Assembly (NCBI GenBank): GCA_051453625.1
Contig: JBOZIK010000001.1
Span: forward strand, 259,373,077-259,425,438
DNA length: 52,362 nt
Direction: 5' to 3'
DNA from: Welwitschia mirabilis
Taxonomy: Eukaryota; Gnetophyta; Gnetopsida; Welwitschiales
The notes under the pieces were generated by a model. The model was not told where the DNA came from and did not search any database. It saw only the letters and a program-made list of their open reading frames with translations. Positions 34,128 through 48,799 of the stretch are shown piece by piece; position 1 is the stretch's first letter; each line of letters opens with the position of its first letter. A program made the translations under genes and the position numbers.

Positions 34128-35847
34128 AGTTCCAAATTTTTAACAACTAAGATTTAAGTTCAAAATATTTTGATCAATAAGTTAAAATAAAATATGAAAT
34201 TTTATAAGGCAAATATTTTATGTTAATAGCTAATAGTCCCAGAACTATTATTTTGTGCCTTGGCTTTACTCATATAATCACTAGTTTTAGCAAATGCTAA
34301 TGAATTATGGAATTGAAATCAAAATCATTTGAAATAGAAATGTTAGTTATTATTTATAATGTTAAAGAAATTGGTACCATATTCATGGCATATTTTTATT
34401 ACTTCTAACATCTTATTATTTAATTATGATAAGCATAATTATCATTTATTATTTATCTAATGCCCTAGGAAGGTAATAGAATTCCCACCACTTAACTTCT
34501 CTCATTTATGATGTTTTATTTTTATATTCTTATGACCCTTTACATTACACCAAATCTTAGTTATAAATAGAACCCTCCTCCTCCTTTTCCCTCACTTTTT
34601 TCTTTAGAGAACCCTTCACTATTGAATCTTGGAGCTTGAAAATCCTTAAAGCCTTGTAATCTTCATGAGATCTTAAGTTTCTTCCTAAAATTGGTATGAA
34701 TCTATGGTTTACTTTAATCTCTTATATGGTTCATGCACTTTTATCTATTTCTTGTATGTTCTAATTGATTCCTATATCCTTTTACATGTATCAAGTAAAA
34801 CTTTTTCTTATGCATAAAATATCTTGGCTATTATTCTTTTCTATGTTTAAAGCTTTACTAGGTGAACAAATCATGTAGCTTTAGGTGCAGGGCCACTTGA
34901 AGGGCTCCTATTGGTCATAGGAGTGACTGTCAGAGTGATCAGGGTGATGACCCATCTAGTTATTAAATGACATGATGTTTTTCAACTTTAGGGAATTATC
35001 CTACTTAAAGGATTTCTATTGGCCATAAGAGTAATCCTCTAGATAAATGAGTATTTGATAACCCTCTGACAAGGCATACTATTCATCAAACATTTTGCAT
35101 TTACTAAGACTTGGATATTCATATCTTCATTATTGCTTTTGATATGAGGTTTTGGTCATTTGATATTCTTGAGGATCCCTTTTTGAGCTTGAAAGCCCTT
35201 TATCTTAAGCCTTATTATGGACCATACTAGGAACTATGAAGGTATAGTTCTCACACCATGTCAGTTGTGTAGGAAATTCTTCAAGGAATGAGGTAAAAGA
35301 AGTTAGAGTTAGGTGTCTTTTACATGGTTCACATGTCTAGAAACATTATTCAATAATGAGCCTTGTATAGAAATTAATTCTTGTGATTTTGCATTTGAGA
35401 GATAATTTATTTAATGTTCTCTCTTGAGAATTGAATCTTGATCATGTATAAATATTTTGTCTTATATACAAGCTACTAGAAAAATGTTCCTAATTATTGG
35501 TAAATCAAGAAATTGTTATAATAGTTAATTTTGCAAAGTAATTTTCTTAGATGTTGGTTTATTATTAATTAAAAGGATCTTTTGTAATTATTATGATTAT
35601 GAAAATACTTCCCATAATTTTAACTATTATGAATTAGTTATTATTATTCTAGGCTACTTTTAAAAGAAGGAACATTCATTGCTTCTTGGAGAAAAGGACA
35701 TATTAAGTAAAGTAATGTTTTTCATTTTTTAAAAGATTAGGGGTTACATTTTCAAAAGTGACATCTTTTAATCTTAAATGAGTGGGCGTTTACATTTTGT
35801 TATTAGAGCTAGAAGAAGTTTTTCGATGCAAAATTTCAAATATTACA
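34128..35847 (+). repeat. 3' LTR of the gene-carrying LTR element
   Basis: Aligns with 28363-30268 from TTCCAAATTTTTAAC to AATATTACA. The first TG has decayed to AG. The TATA box (34561-34570) is conserved. By eye the two LTRs differ at something like one position in ten, so the insertion is old. The 3' flank is AAGTTAATTC. Confidence 0.88.
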
Positions 35848-36599
35848 AAGTTAATTCTAGGCATTAATGTAATCTAGCCCCTCATACTTCCTCATGTAGT
35901 ACATTTTTGCCCATATAAAATTGTAACCAATGAAATTATATTTGATAGTTTTAAGATTTTAATAGCATAAAATGCATAAATAAGAAAATTTAAATTGAAA
36001 TTTATTTAAAATATTGTAAGTTAAAGGGATTTAATATCATATTACCCATATGAAAAATATAACCTTAGGATGACATTAGAGAATCGAGATGCATTTCCAC
36101 CTTGGTTATCCTTTATAGCATTTAATTACTAGCTTGAAAATCCAATTATTACCTATTATATTTTTTAAGTGAAGGATATTCTAATAATTACCTATGAAGG
36201 GGGATCATCTTACAAATATTCCAATTATCTTAGCCATATCTTCTTCTTATGTGTGATTACCTCCTAGAGGAGTTTACTAGTCATCCCTTTTGGAGTAATG
36301 GACTTTAATTTTCCCCTTTATTTTTATCATCTCCCTCATCTTAAGAAACCTTTATTTTAGGGTGAAGGTGAATCCATTATATTTAGAATATCTTTAATTA
36401 GAATTTCCTTTTGGTTGAACTTCTAATCACCTAAGGATTATAAAAATGTATAATTATTTTTAATTGTTATCTATAGAACAAATGATTTGGAGGTGATCAT
36501 TTTAAAATCTCCCATACCTCTATTAGATACATCTCATCTAGGGTTTATTTTACTTATATTAATATTTTCAAGTAATCTTGGTAGCCATTATTAAATTCT
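35848..36599. other. Unassigned stretch between the LARD-like element and a LINE
   Basis: About 750 bp of AT-rich sequence. By position it may include the 3' tail of the minus-strand LINE, but no clear poly(T) tract or motif marks the LINE end. I see no gene. Confidence 0.4.
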
Positions 36600-39420
36600 A
36601 TTTTTTGGTATCTCTATGACACATCGTTTTGCACAAATCAATTTGTAGATTTTTCCTAAAAATGAGATAAATGTAGTTGTAGTTCTTAGAGTTTTCCACA
36701 TGAAATTATGGACTAGTTAATCTATTAACTTAATGATTTAGATGGGAATTCAAAATGGTTATTATGTAAATAGAAAAACTATAGAGGATGACTTTAGTAA
36801 TGATAACCTAACTAGCAAATGAGATTAATCTACTTCTTTAGAAGGAAATTGGTCCTTCATTTTTCTAATCGTTGGATGGTAAAGGTCTATTAGCTTCCTT
36901 TCCATAAAGAAGAACTATCTAGAATAAGTTGTGGGAATTTCTTCTTTCCTACACTAAGAGACACTGGACATGCCTTCTTTTGTTCTTTAGATAGCTTAAG
37001 ACATAAATCTAATTATTACTTTAGTTGATGATTAAACTCATAGCTTCTTCAAATATGTAGATTTATTGTTTTATTTTCAAAATTTCTAAGATGGATGTTT
37101 AAAAAATTATAAAAGTTTCATCCACATATTTCAGAAGCTAAATCTCCCTAGTAAAAATGTCTTTAACACTCTTATTATAATGTCATATATTCAAATTATC
37201 TATCATAATAGCAAAAAGATAGGGAGAGTAGGACTCTTACTATTAGATACCTTTATCTAAGGAAACTTTTGTTGAGATCTTACTTCCAACATGAACTTTA
37301 AATTAGTTATTTAGGAAAAATATGAAATAATGTTTTTAAACTAGGTAAAAAATTCAAACTTCTCTAAAGTAAAATCTATATTATATTAGTTAAACTCTAT
37401 CATGTGCTTTGGTAAGAAACAACTTGAGCATCCAAACTTCTTTTTTATTTTTTAAATAAGGCCTAGTAAAGGAGACCTATAATGATACTATCCTAGGTGT
37501 GTATCCTAGGAATGAATTCATATTAATTCTCATCAATACTTAAGAAAAGAAGTGGTTGAAGACAATTAATTAAGAGCTTACAGATCATCTTGAAGAAGCA
37601 TGAGTACAAACTTATGGAATAGTACTGTACTGGTAAAGGTACCAAACTGATATATTTTATGAATGATGTTTAAGATTTTTCTTCCAATAATGTTTTAGTA
37701 ACTCTTCATGAATTTAAGGTTTGAACAATTTAAACCTAACATCTTATTATTTAAAGCCATCTTGATGATACTTAGAATTTCTTATTTTGAGGGAATCCTT
37801 TTAAGGTTTTGATTATCTTCCTCTAAGGCCTAAAATGAAATTAGGCCCTCTAGATTTTAAGGATTTACTTATTTGTCTTTTATATTAATTTGAAGGAAGT
37901 AGTAGAATCCTAGTTTAATGTCCTTTATCTTATTATTCAAGAATCTAACTAGATTTTTCTTATATTTATGGTGGACGGCTTTCAAGTGGAAGTACTTAGA
38001 GTTATAGTATCCTTTCTTTAGTTACTTATCCTTAGCTTTTTGCCTTTATTAAATGGTCTCCTTCTAACTATCCATCTAGGTTTTTTCTCCTCCTTTANNN
38101 NNNNNNNNNNNNNNNNNNNNNNNNNNNNNNNNNNNNNNNNNNNNNNNNNNNNNNNNNNNNNNNNNNNNNNNNNNNNNNNNNNNNNNNNNNNNNNNNNNNN
38201 NNNNNNNNNNNNNNNNNNNNNNNNNNNNNNNNNNNNNNNNNNNNNNNNNNNNNNNNNNNNNNNNNNNNNNNNNNNNNNNNNNNNNNNNNNNNNNNNNNNN
38301 NNNNNNNNNNNNNNNNNNNNNNNNNNNNNNNNNNNNNNNNNNNNNNNNNNNNNNNNNNNNNNNNNNNNNNNNNNNNNNNNNNNNNNNNNNNNNNNNNNNN
38401 NNNNNNNNNNNNNNNNNNNNNNNNNNNNNNNNNNNNNNNNNNNNNNNNNNNNNNNNNNNNNNNNNNNNNNNNNNNNNNNNNNNNNNNNNNNNNNNNNNNN
38501 NNNNNNNNNNNNNNNNNNNNNNNNNNNNNNNNNNNNNNNNNNNNNNNNNNNNNNNNNNNNNNNNNNNNNNNNNNNNNNNNNNNNNNNNNNNNNNNNNNNN
38601 NNNNNNNNNNNNNNNNNNNNNNNNNNNNNNNNNNNNNNNNNNNNCTAAAATCTTCTCTGCTTTGTGTTTTTTCCTAGTAATAAAATTTATTTTTTTTTAG
38701 TGTTAGGTATTCATGAGAATTTTTTTCTCCATTGGCATATTTGATGAAATTATTTCAATTTGATCATTAAGTTTTTACTTTGTTTTACCTCTTATTGAGT
38801 CTTTATAAATCTCTTAACTTTCTTCTTAATCTCCTTTTATAGATACATATAGTGTTAAACATAAAAGAGGAGTGAAATGATGGGTTAATGGTCATACATA
38901 AGTCATGAAAGGCACAATCTTATCAGGGCCTCCCTTTCTCAAATATTTTTAATCATAATGAATCTATCTAGTATGCAATCCTTTTCATTTTTCAACTATC
39001 CTTTGTCATTTTCAGGTGATGTGTGAGAAGGATATGGTGCATTTTAGCATGTTTTTCATGCTTTTAATTTTACTAAAAAATTCTTAATCAACCTATATAA
39101 CTCTATCATTCATGTTTTTCATTAAGATAAAAGTCATCTTATAGTCTTATTCATGCCTCAAACTTGTTCTTTTGCAAAATTTTAGATTTCATTTCTAAAT
39201 GAAACTTTATCTTATTCCTTAGTTGGGCCATAAATGTTGAGCATCTTTAGAGAATTATCATTGATTTCCAACATATGATTTTTTTTTATTATTAGTTTTA
39301 AAAAGAACATCACTCTTTAGAGGATGGATAGGCCTCCACTATTATCTGAGACTGATGCCCATTTACTTTTCCATTCATAATTGCTAGATCATTTACACTC
39401 ATGGCACTTTGTTTTGTTTT
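36600..39420 (-). pseudogene. L1-type LINE ORF2 remnant (endonuclease and RT)
   Basis: Reading the minus strand downward: endonuclease SDNSGGLSI (39323-39349) and NIYGPTKE (around 39221-39238, compare NVYAP); after a gap of 547 N, RT motifs ENQYEFIPRIHT (compare NQSAFVPGR), LKLFLTKAHDRV (AHDRV at 37393-37407, compare KAYDRV), then the catalytic box YVDET (37114-37128, compare FADDT), FEEAMSLIIN and LISFAS.VIITKVILYS with FSIYI. The order and spacing are those of plant L1 ORF2. The first aspartate of the catalytic pair is kept; the second is glutamate. Many stops. The gap and decay hide the link between endonuclease and RT. Confidence 0.82.
38098..38644. other. Assembly gap, 547 N
   Basis: The gap falls between the endonuclease and RT parts of the minus-strand LINE. 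No duplicated flank is visible. Confidence 0.9.
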
Positions 39421-41959
39421 TTATGAGAATACTGTATTAACTTTTTCTTCACTTCATGTCTTCATTAGCTAGCATTTTATAGGATTATTAAGCCCTTTAT
39501 AATTCCATAATGTTATTTTCATAGGATTAGTTTACTTTCCCTATCCCTATTAGGGAGCGCTCCATTACCATTTCCTCCTTCTTTACATTATCTAATATTT
39601 TCCTCTTCTAGGAATTGTCTTGAAGCTTATGGATACTTTGTTGTGATTTAATTTAAAAACTATAATTCAACATATCCTATATTTCATATACAATATCTTA
39701 TTCCAATTCTTTTTATAGTCTATCATGAACGAATGAACTTCTAGACTATATCTGACTAGCATTTTCTATGTGAGCTCGTTCCTAGATGTCTGTATCATTA
39801 TCTACTTAATTTTAAGGCTCTTCTTCCTAGCTCCTCTTGTATGTATTTAGTTTTATGTTGGAAGATAGCTTAAAGATCATTTTGCTAGCTTGTTTAGATT
39901 TCCCTTTATCCTTTTTTTCTTCCTTCTTGAGGTTACAAATTATCATCCTTTGCTTTCATTACTCTTCTCCACAGTTCTTACTATAAAATCATGTTAGCCT
40001 AAATCCATTTCTGATGGCTTTTTTATTACATTTTCTAGATTCATCCTAGCTATGCTTTCCTAGTAAATTTCTTTAACTATGATGTTTGTGTTATCAACAA
40101 TTTTACCCTTTATTCCCCTATGAAAATATATGGCTTTTCATTTTGGTTTCCTTTTTTATCGATATTTTTACTTTCTTGCACATTATTTCTGCTTGCAAGG
40201 AAGGGTTACACCTATATTTGAGGGTCCTTTGCACATTGAGTATTGTGTTTAACATTATCTTAGAACTTGTTCCTTTGATTCTTATCATAATTTATGAAGA
40301 TGTGATGTCTTTGCCTGCAAAATATTACACATATTAAGAATATTTTCAAAAATTAAAATTTCAACAAATGTACAGTATAATTCCTTTAGCCTAATAAAAG
40401 GGATTAACTTGGTATTCTTCATCATTTTTACAAACATTCTGGTATTCATCATGGCAATCCCTCTAATCATAATAGGATCAACCATGATGAGTTTTCCAAA
40501 GAGGAATGCTATTCTTCCTAAGATAGCCTTTATCTAGAACTCTACCAAAAGTTTTAGCATTTGAACCTATATAGTAAGCTAATAGAATTTTTGCCTAATT
40601 TTTAATTCTATCTTAATAAAAGGCCTATATGCCTCTACTCTACTTGCATTATTAAGTGACCCATTTTTTAGTCCATCATAGCCCTGACTCATTTCTATCT
40701 TATTCACTAAAAAATACAAAAATGAAAGAATTAACTCAAACTAGTATTATATCAACTCCTATACTTTGCTATGAATTTAAAGTTGAAACATGCATTTCTT
40801 TTTAAGTTGATGTACTTACATTGAAATATCCTACTTGTGCTAGTTTAAAATTGTTATCCTTACTTCTTAGACTTTTTCCCAAGACTTCTACTTGATAAAT
40901 TCCATCTATTAATCTTTAACATCTACATCTTTCAGATGAGTTCTCTTGTTAGATTCATAATTTTCCTCTTAGGGCTTTTACAAAAGACTTCATTGGTAGT
41001 TCTTGTCATCATGTTTTACTTGTTCATTTCATCCTATCCTTTTATAAATGGGTCTTCGAAGCTTTACCCCTCAGGGGATGAGGTTATCATTTCTCTTAAG
41101 TGAACTCATTGATTTTCTTTTTTTTTTTCTTCTAGATTCTCTAGTCTACTCACTCACGCATCTTCCTTTAGTCTAATGATGGGGCATGCAACCACATGTA
41201 ATTACATGCACAACCTTAAAATCCTTTGACATCCCAAAAAACCCTAGTTGTAAAGTTCTATTCATAAAGCATTTAATTATCTTTTAAAAAATGGCTTATT
41301 ATGAAAGATATCAAAAAATTTTAATTTAAAATGAAGCCTAATAAGTTTTCATGTGCATAAGTCTTTCATGCTTACATTTTCCAATGTTATTAAATGATTG
41401 TTAAGGATGATATTTTATTTTATTTTTAACATTTTGAAATTCAAGATAAATTTTGAAGAATTCTTCTTCCACTTGGATAACTTTGATTCCAAAGAAAATA
41501 GATGTTGATAATGTATTAAACTTTAAACAAATAGAAGTATGTAACATTATTTATAAAATAATGTTAAAACATCTTACAAAAGATTATAAAATATTATTTT
41601 AGTTTAATTTATATTTACAAGGAGAATGTTTTAAGAAAATAAATATTCTAAATTAAATTATTTTGGTTTATAACATATTCAACTCTATTGGTAAATTTTA
41701 AAAACCAAAAAAAATTAACATGATATTAAAATTAGATATCCAAAGAGCATAAAATAGAGTGAATTGGTATTTTTTTGAATAAGTAATTAAAACAATTTTT
41801 TAACAATAGTATAAATTATTAAAAGTTTATTGCACTTAGTGAGATCTTTTTATTTTATTAAAAGGAGATGTGCAAATAAATTTTAATAGTAATAATGGTA
41901 TTTAGCAAGGTAATGACTTTTAAACATTTATTTTTCTATTTTTACTAAATTTATAGAAG
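39421..41959. other. Unassigned stretch between two LINE remnants
   Basis: The part next to 39420 could hold the start of the minus-strand LINE (ORF1), and the minus-strand frame at 40285-40485 would lie there, but I see no zinc knuckle or other ORF1 motif. The rest is AT-rich with homopolymers. No gene recognised. Confidence 0.45.
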
Positions 41960-43250
41960 TAACTATGGACAAGACTCAAAAAGATAACTTTTTGATAGAT
42001 ATAAAAGTTTTAGGATGTATTCCTAATGTAACCCATGTTCGATATGTTGATAACACTTTTATATCATAGGAAAATAAAAAATTTGAAACTATTTAAGATA
42101 TTTTAAAAATATTTCATGAAACTTGCGATCTAGGTATTAATCTTTGAGCAAGTATGGCTTATAGTTCTAATAGGAGTTACATATAAATTAATAAAATTAA
42201 AGAAATCTTATATTATGTAATTGATAGACTACATAAAAAATATTTAGGTATTTCTCTTTTTATAAAAAGAGTATTAAACTAATTATAAAACATCATTTTC
42301 AATATTATGATACATGATGAGTAACATAGAAAGGTAAATTTATTTCTCAAATAAGAAGAGCTTATCTTATCTAATATTTTCTTCAATCCTTACCACTCTC
42401 TTTAACAGCTTATCACTAGACTTTGAAAGAGGTTATCAAATATATGAAAAAACTAAAAAAAATCATTTTATAGAAAGGAATTAATGTTGAAATGAATATT
42501 CATTTAAAATCTTAAATTTTTTGATCAAATCATGACTAAATTTGGTTTTAATTTTAAGATACTTCATGAGTTATCTTATTTTCTTATCTAAAATAGTTTA
42601 GTAATGACATATAAATAATGGAAAATTAAATAAATATTAAAGGATAAATATTTAAATTACTCTAAAAATTTCTTTAAAGATCCACATATTATTGGAGGTT
42701 TAAAACCTTGGAATGGCTTGCAAAAATTAATATATTGATTGAATAATTATATGCATTTAGATTTTCAAAAAAATTGTAAATATTAAGGTATACATAATTT
42801 CAAATGTTTATAAGCTTATGATAATATTCAAATTATTCTTTGAGTGGAAAAATAAATAGATGGGAAAATTTTAACTTTAACCCAAATATACAACTCTTTT
42901 TATCTCTAGAATAATTGCAATAAATGGAGTATTGTTGATAATTTTCAAAAATATGATTAGATAATGATAAATTACTACCAGTCTTATAAAAATGAATAAG
43001 CTCAAGATATGGTTTTATTCATTGTACTAAATAAGAAAAGTTTGGAATTATATTATTGTAATGATAAAGTAGCATATGGTTTTTCTACATATTGTTGAAT
43101 ACATTGCTAAATAGTGGAATTGGTTTATACATGGATAAGAGGTTGATATTGTTTTTTCTATGTGCTTTCTTACATGCTATGATAGATTTATAAGGAGTGT
43201 AATTTAAAGTTGTATTAATAAGAAAAATTTAATATTTTATCTATCTGAAA
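41960..43250 (+). pseudogene. L1-type LINE RT remnant (C-terminal part)
   Basis: The plus strand reads VRYVDNTFIS (42040-42060, compare FADDT), then DILKIFHETCDLGINL, HKKYLGISLF (around 42230, compare KYLGLPL), GKFISQIRRAYLI and KYLNYSKNFFKDP followed by GGLKPWNGL. This is the palm end, thumb and downstream part of an L1 ORF2 protein. The second catalytic aspartate is asparagine. Stops occur every 10-30 codons. It points away from the minus-strand LINE at 36600-39420, and its upstream RT and endonuclease parts are not recognised. Confidence 0.72.
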
Positions 43251-46200
43251 TTTAATTAGTAATAAATGAAAGAAAATTATAAAAAACATTAATGCTATTT
43301 TGTAATATTATTATTTTGATAATATAATTTTTTATTCTTCTATTTCTGGCTAGTGTTTCATGGTAAAGGATTTAGAGAGTGAGACCTTTATCATGTTATG
43401 ATGGTCCCATATTGTTTTTTTTTCTAGTCCTTAGGGTTATATCTATTTTCTAAAATGGATTTTTTAACTCTCCAAAAATCATTATTTAGAAAATAGTTTC
43501 TTGAAAGTTAATAGAAGAAATTAAAGACATTATTATTTTGCATCAAGTATAGCTTTTGTAATGAAGAGATAAATCTCTTATTATTAGAATATAATTTTAA
43601 CTATTATAAACCTGATTTATTTCAATATATAGAATGTATAGAACTTCTTCTAGCTTTATTTACTTTATTGGATGTAAGCACATTATTGGACGTTTATCAA
43701 ACTTATTAACTTTATTGAAGCAAATAAATGTCATGTTAACCATTTTGAATATTATATTTTTGTATATAAATGAAAATGAAAAACCTTAGTAAGTTATCAT
43801 TTGGAAAATAAATTTTAGAAATGAAGTCCAAGAATAGTATAGAAATAATTTACATCCTATCAAGTAATGATGTTAATTTTAAGGTCTTATTAAACTAGAA
43901 ATTGAATTATATTTCTTTTAATACATTAGAGAGGAGTTGGTACCAAATTAAACTACTTTATAATGATAGATATATGGTTCTATCTCAAGTAAGTTACACT
44001 TGATTTTGTACAATCCTACATATGATAGAAATCTCATGTGCACTACTTGCTATCTTAACAATGGTTTAGACTAATTTTCATAGTACAGATACGGAAATTA
44101 TGCACTTTAATTATATCTTAGAGCTAGGGTTCCTAGGAAGGAAAACATTAGAAAGTCTTGTTACCCAAGGAATATATAGGATCATCAAGTAGCTAAACTA
44201 CAATTATATGTGAATATATATTTTTATATAGTTCCACACGTTTCTGTCATACTATGTGTGCTATGCATGCATATGTGAATGGTAAGGAATGGTTGTATAT
44301 ATGTTATTTTAAGAAAAAACTATAAAATAATTTTAAATAATTTAATAAAATTATAGAACATCCACACTTGTATTTATTAAAAAAAGGCATAAAAATTATT
44401 ACTTTAACCACAAAGAAAAGTGCAAACAAGTTAAAAAAAACTTTGGAAATTTTAAATATGTTAAAAAAGTAGTCAATTTTTCAATGAAATATATTTAAAA
44501 ATTTCATTTACATATTTAGAAGATGACTAAAAATTTTTGTATTTCAAATAAATGTTATACTAAAATTATACATTATCCTTAATGATTTATTATAAGCCTA
44601 ATTACTTTAATCATTTAAAGTTTTTTACTTTTTCTTAATATCTGTGATATTAACTATGAACTATAAAAGGGATTCTTGGTTTAATACATGCCTACTAGGA
44701 TGAAACTAACCTTTTATTATTGAAATTAATGCTAAATTCTATGTTACTTATTTAGAAAATCTATCGTAATGATAACCTATTAGATATCCTTATAGCTAAT
44801 ATTATTATATTCCTTAAAAATATCATACTAGTTATAATTTAATGTTTTAAACTATTAATAACATAAGGATTTAACATGGTTAGTTCTATTTATAAGATAC
44901 ATTCATAAGAAAGTAACATGTAATATCATCATTCCCTTAAGACACTCAACTCCATTTAAAAAAATTTTGCATAAGCTTTAAATTCTAAATTATCTTCTTA
45001 AGGTCTATACTTATGTGCATAAGCAAGACACTATCACATTTATGTATGAAACCAATTTTACATAAATGAAAATAATTTTTTAATTCATGATACAACATGT
45101 AGAAGAAGGTGGTTCAAAAAATTATTATCATTCCTTTTGCATGTAAAATAGTATTATTATACATGTTTAAAAATCATATATTTATGAAAAGCATCCCTTT
45201 AATATTTCAAGGATATTATCTAATTTAAAAGATACACTTGTATATTTCACATTAAATAATTTTTACTTCTCTAAGGGTATAATGTTATACTATTTATCAT
45301 TGGGATTAGAAATATCTTATTAGCAAGAGAAGTAATGGAATAACTATTAGTATTTTTAATTTGTAAAATGTATCAACTCTATAAATGCACATGACTTTGC
45401 TTCTAAGATATAAAATGAGAATAAAAATACTAGAAGGGGAAGAGGGGAAAAACATTAAAGATTTGATTTTAATTTTCAACATTAGCTAAATTAAGTTCCA
45501 TCCACAAAGATAAACCCTTTAGTGTTTAAGGTAGAATATGTACTTCTTTTAAATTTTCTCTTATTTTATATAGGAAAAAAATTATTATATCATATTAGTT
45601 ACTTTGTTTTATGGGTTTTTCATGTATAAAATTTTATTTTTAAAAATTTTTCTAATTAGATTTTAAACCTTATTAGCTCTTTTAAATTTATAAATATTTA
45701 GAATATTCATTATGTAAAGTTACTAAAAAAATATAACAAATCATATTCTTAGATTAATAAACCAAGTATAAAAATTAAAATAAAGCTACTTTCTCATTTT
45801 AGTTTTCAATTAGCATATTTTAAGTAAATTAGTAAGAAAGACTTTTTTATTTTTCACAAATCAAACTTATAACCAAAATGTCATGAGAACACTGCCCTAT
45901 CTTTTTCTTCCAAACTTTATATTATCTCATTTCTAGTTCTTTTCTTTCATAACATTGTTTAAGAGCTATGTAAACAATGGCTAAACTTTTTAAAGTTTGA
46001 CAACTCTACCTCATTTAAAATAGCTTGGTGATATATCTATAATTTCTTAATTTCTGAAGATAGCTAATAAAGATAGCTTTACCAATAAAAATATTAAAAA
46101 ATTTTAAAATAAACTAAATGACATAAATCATAGAAAAATAAAGAAGAAATAATCCCTCATGCATAAGGATAAAAAGGGATTAAGAGGGCATTACCCCTTA

Positions 46201-48799
46201 AGAGGAGGAAAGAAAACATTCAAATAATAAAATATATCAATGAGGAACAAGTTCTTAGTCTCATCTAATATTATAGTTCTCATATATTATTATTTTACAC
46301 ACATTAATGATATTTTATGATAATGTCAAACTCAAAAATTTTTAACAATCATATCTCAACTAGAAAGCATAGACACCAAAATCATTCAAATGACTAACTT
46401 AGTTACATCTAAAACCTTACAGTATGATAAAGAAGAATCCATAGGTTCTAATCCATAATCTTGTAAATGGAAATGAAATATCTAATAGTTAGGTTACCAT
46501 TCCATTAGCTTTTAATTATATTTTGACTCACATATCATAAGTTATTACAAGTACATCAATTATCTTGATCATTAAAAAAGGAAAGACATTATTAATTTAT
46601 AATTAATATATGATTTATTAAAATATTTAATTAGTTTAGTTGTATTGAATGAAATCAATGAAGAAGGAAGGCTATTCTAAGGGTTTTGTAATTGCAAATA
46701 ATGGAAGTGATTTTGATTATGTTTTACCCAATGATCGGTTTGAATTATTATTTAAAGATATTTCATCTTTCTATATTTTCTTGCATAGATACAACTATCA
46801 TCACTAAAATAAAAGTGTTATAGCTAAACTAAATGCAATTTTGGAATTACAAAGCATTAAAATTTTGCACCCATAATATATCCTAAACTGCTTTGAACCA
46901 GTAGAGCTTTCATATCCATCAAGGGTAACTGATGCCTTAGATATTTAATATTTTTTGATCATTACTATGCTATTTTATTATTTATAATTAGACAGTAGAT
47001 TTTATTCTATATTTACCTTAGTATATTAAAATTTCTTATTTGGTTATGATGGAAAACATTCTGTTCATTTTTCAAATGGTGGAAAAGGACATTATAACTC
47101 ATATTTATTCAATTATGAAATTAGAAACTCTTTTACTATTTAATGGAACTCATTACATACATTATAGTTTTTTCTAAACCATTATAGTTAATTATTCCTA
47201 GACCATTTTCTTATGTATTATTGAATTTATTCTTTATTTTATTTATTTATAGTTATAATTTTTATTTTAAATAGAATAGTTTTTTAAGTTTGAAACCCCC
47301 TTAAAAGGATTTAATTATTACAAAATATCTATATTATAGATTACAAAAGATGTGGAAAAAATCTATTTAGGATTCTAATTCTTATTTATCATGTAAAGGA
47401 TCTCTTTGTTTTTTCCTTTTTTTTCTTTTTATTTTTTCCTTTTTCTCTTTTTTTCATTTCATGCAACATGGAGTTATGTCTAGTGCATGATGATTATAAT
47501 GTCATGCCTTTATTATTCCTACTTAGCCATGAAATCCACTATAAAAATATTTAAAAAAAAAAATCAAGTTTTGTACATTTGTGTGATATTTCCATTAACT
47601 TTTTATAAAATTAGATAAAAAGGTTTTAATAGTAACATGAAAATGTAATTTAGGAATAAAAATCCTTAGGAATAATTAATAACTCTATTTCAAGTAATGA
47701 AGATATAAGAGATGAAAAAATGAGCATTTTGACTTAGCATTATTGAATATGGTTAAAAATGGATCTTGAGGCTTTGTTCATTTCAAATGTAAGGTTTTGA
47801 TATAGTAGCTTGGCTAGGCTATATTACTTTCATGGTTCAATTTGTGAAATCATTAGGAAGCTAGCCTAACTTGTCAAGAATTTAATATGCACTTGTACAA
47901 ATCCCATGCTGTAACACCCTAACTTTAATTACCCTAATTAACCATAATTTTTTTGTATTAATAACTAACATGCACAACGAAACCTAGGATCAAATCCTAT
48001 TTAAACTCTATTATCACATTATAAGATTTAAAATAATTAGAAAACACAATTATTACTTAACCATAGACTCTCTTGATTTGCATATAACAATGATGTTAAA
48101 TTTGTATTCTATACTTATTTCTAACATTGTTTCACTACACAAAATATCTTGTATAAAGTTGAAGGGATGTTAACTTGTTTTATCACATACAATGGATAAG
48201 TTTTAGGATAGTGNNNNNNNNNNNNNNNNNNNNNNNNNNNNNNNNNNNNNNNNNNNNNNNNNNNNNNNNNNNNNNNNNNNNNNNNNNNNNNNNNNNNNNN
48301 NNNNNNNNNNNNNGAATTGATATCAAAAATGTTTTACATAGTTTAGAAACTCTATTAATTAAAGCTTACAAAATGTGGGTTATAACACATGCCTACCCTT
48401 TACTTTTCCAAGCATATTCTTTTAATAAAAATGAACTGTTTTATTCTTTTATAGCATCTTTTTTTAAGGGTTATACCTCTTGAATATTGATTACATTCTT
48501 AACTAAATTTTTAACTATTTGTTATATACAGGATAGATTGTACTAAAGTTTATGATAGCTTAATTAGATTTGATATCAGTTCACAAAAAATATTTGGTAA
48601 TGTTATAGATTTCCCTTCTTAAGCTTGCATTTCATTGTCAAACTATTTTTCCTTCAATGGGACATTCATTTCTTAAATGGGTTGGCTTTAAAGTACTTGT
48701 CCTCATTGTCTTATTATGTTTAGACTATAGAGAATGATCCCTTTTCTACTTTTTTTTTTAACTATTATATCAGTTGGTCATGGCTTGATTCTTCCCTAT
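43251..48799. other. Unassigned very AT-rich stretch
   Basis: About 5.5 kb with long A/T runs and dense stops. A 53-codon frame at 46649-46807 has a protein-like composition, but I do not recognise it. TGTAACACCC at 47910-47919 resembles the start of a Del/Tekay LTR, with no partner seen. A gap of 100 N is at 48214-48313. No gene can be supported. Confidence 0.45.
48214..48313. other. Assembly gap, 100 N
   Basis: Gap of 100 N in AT-rich sequence; flanks (GGATAGTG and GAATTGATATC) show no obvious overlap. Confidence 0.9.

Noticed and set aside
28363-35847. Target site duplication of the LARD-like element
   Set aside because: The five bases outside the LTRs (GATCA left, AAGTT right) do not match. 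Decay or recombination between copies could explain this, so no duplication is claimed.
40285-40485. 66-codon minus-strand frame, possible LINE ORF1
   Set aside because: It lies upstream of the LINE ORF2 remnant, but has no zinc knuckle or other ORF1 motif that I can see.
46649-46807. 53-codon frame with protein-like composition (K-E-G-Y-S-K-G-F..)
   Set aside because: No family recognised, surrounding sequence is decayed, and the length is within chance for AT-rich DNA. A protein search would decide.
47910-47919. TGTAACACCC, like the start of a Del/Tekay LTR
   Set aside because: No matching second LTR, primer site or polypurine tract was seen in the window.
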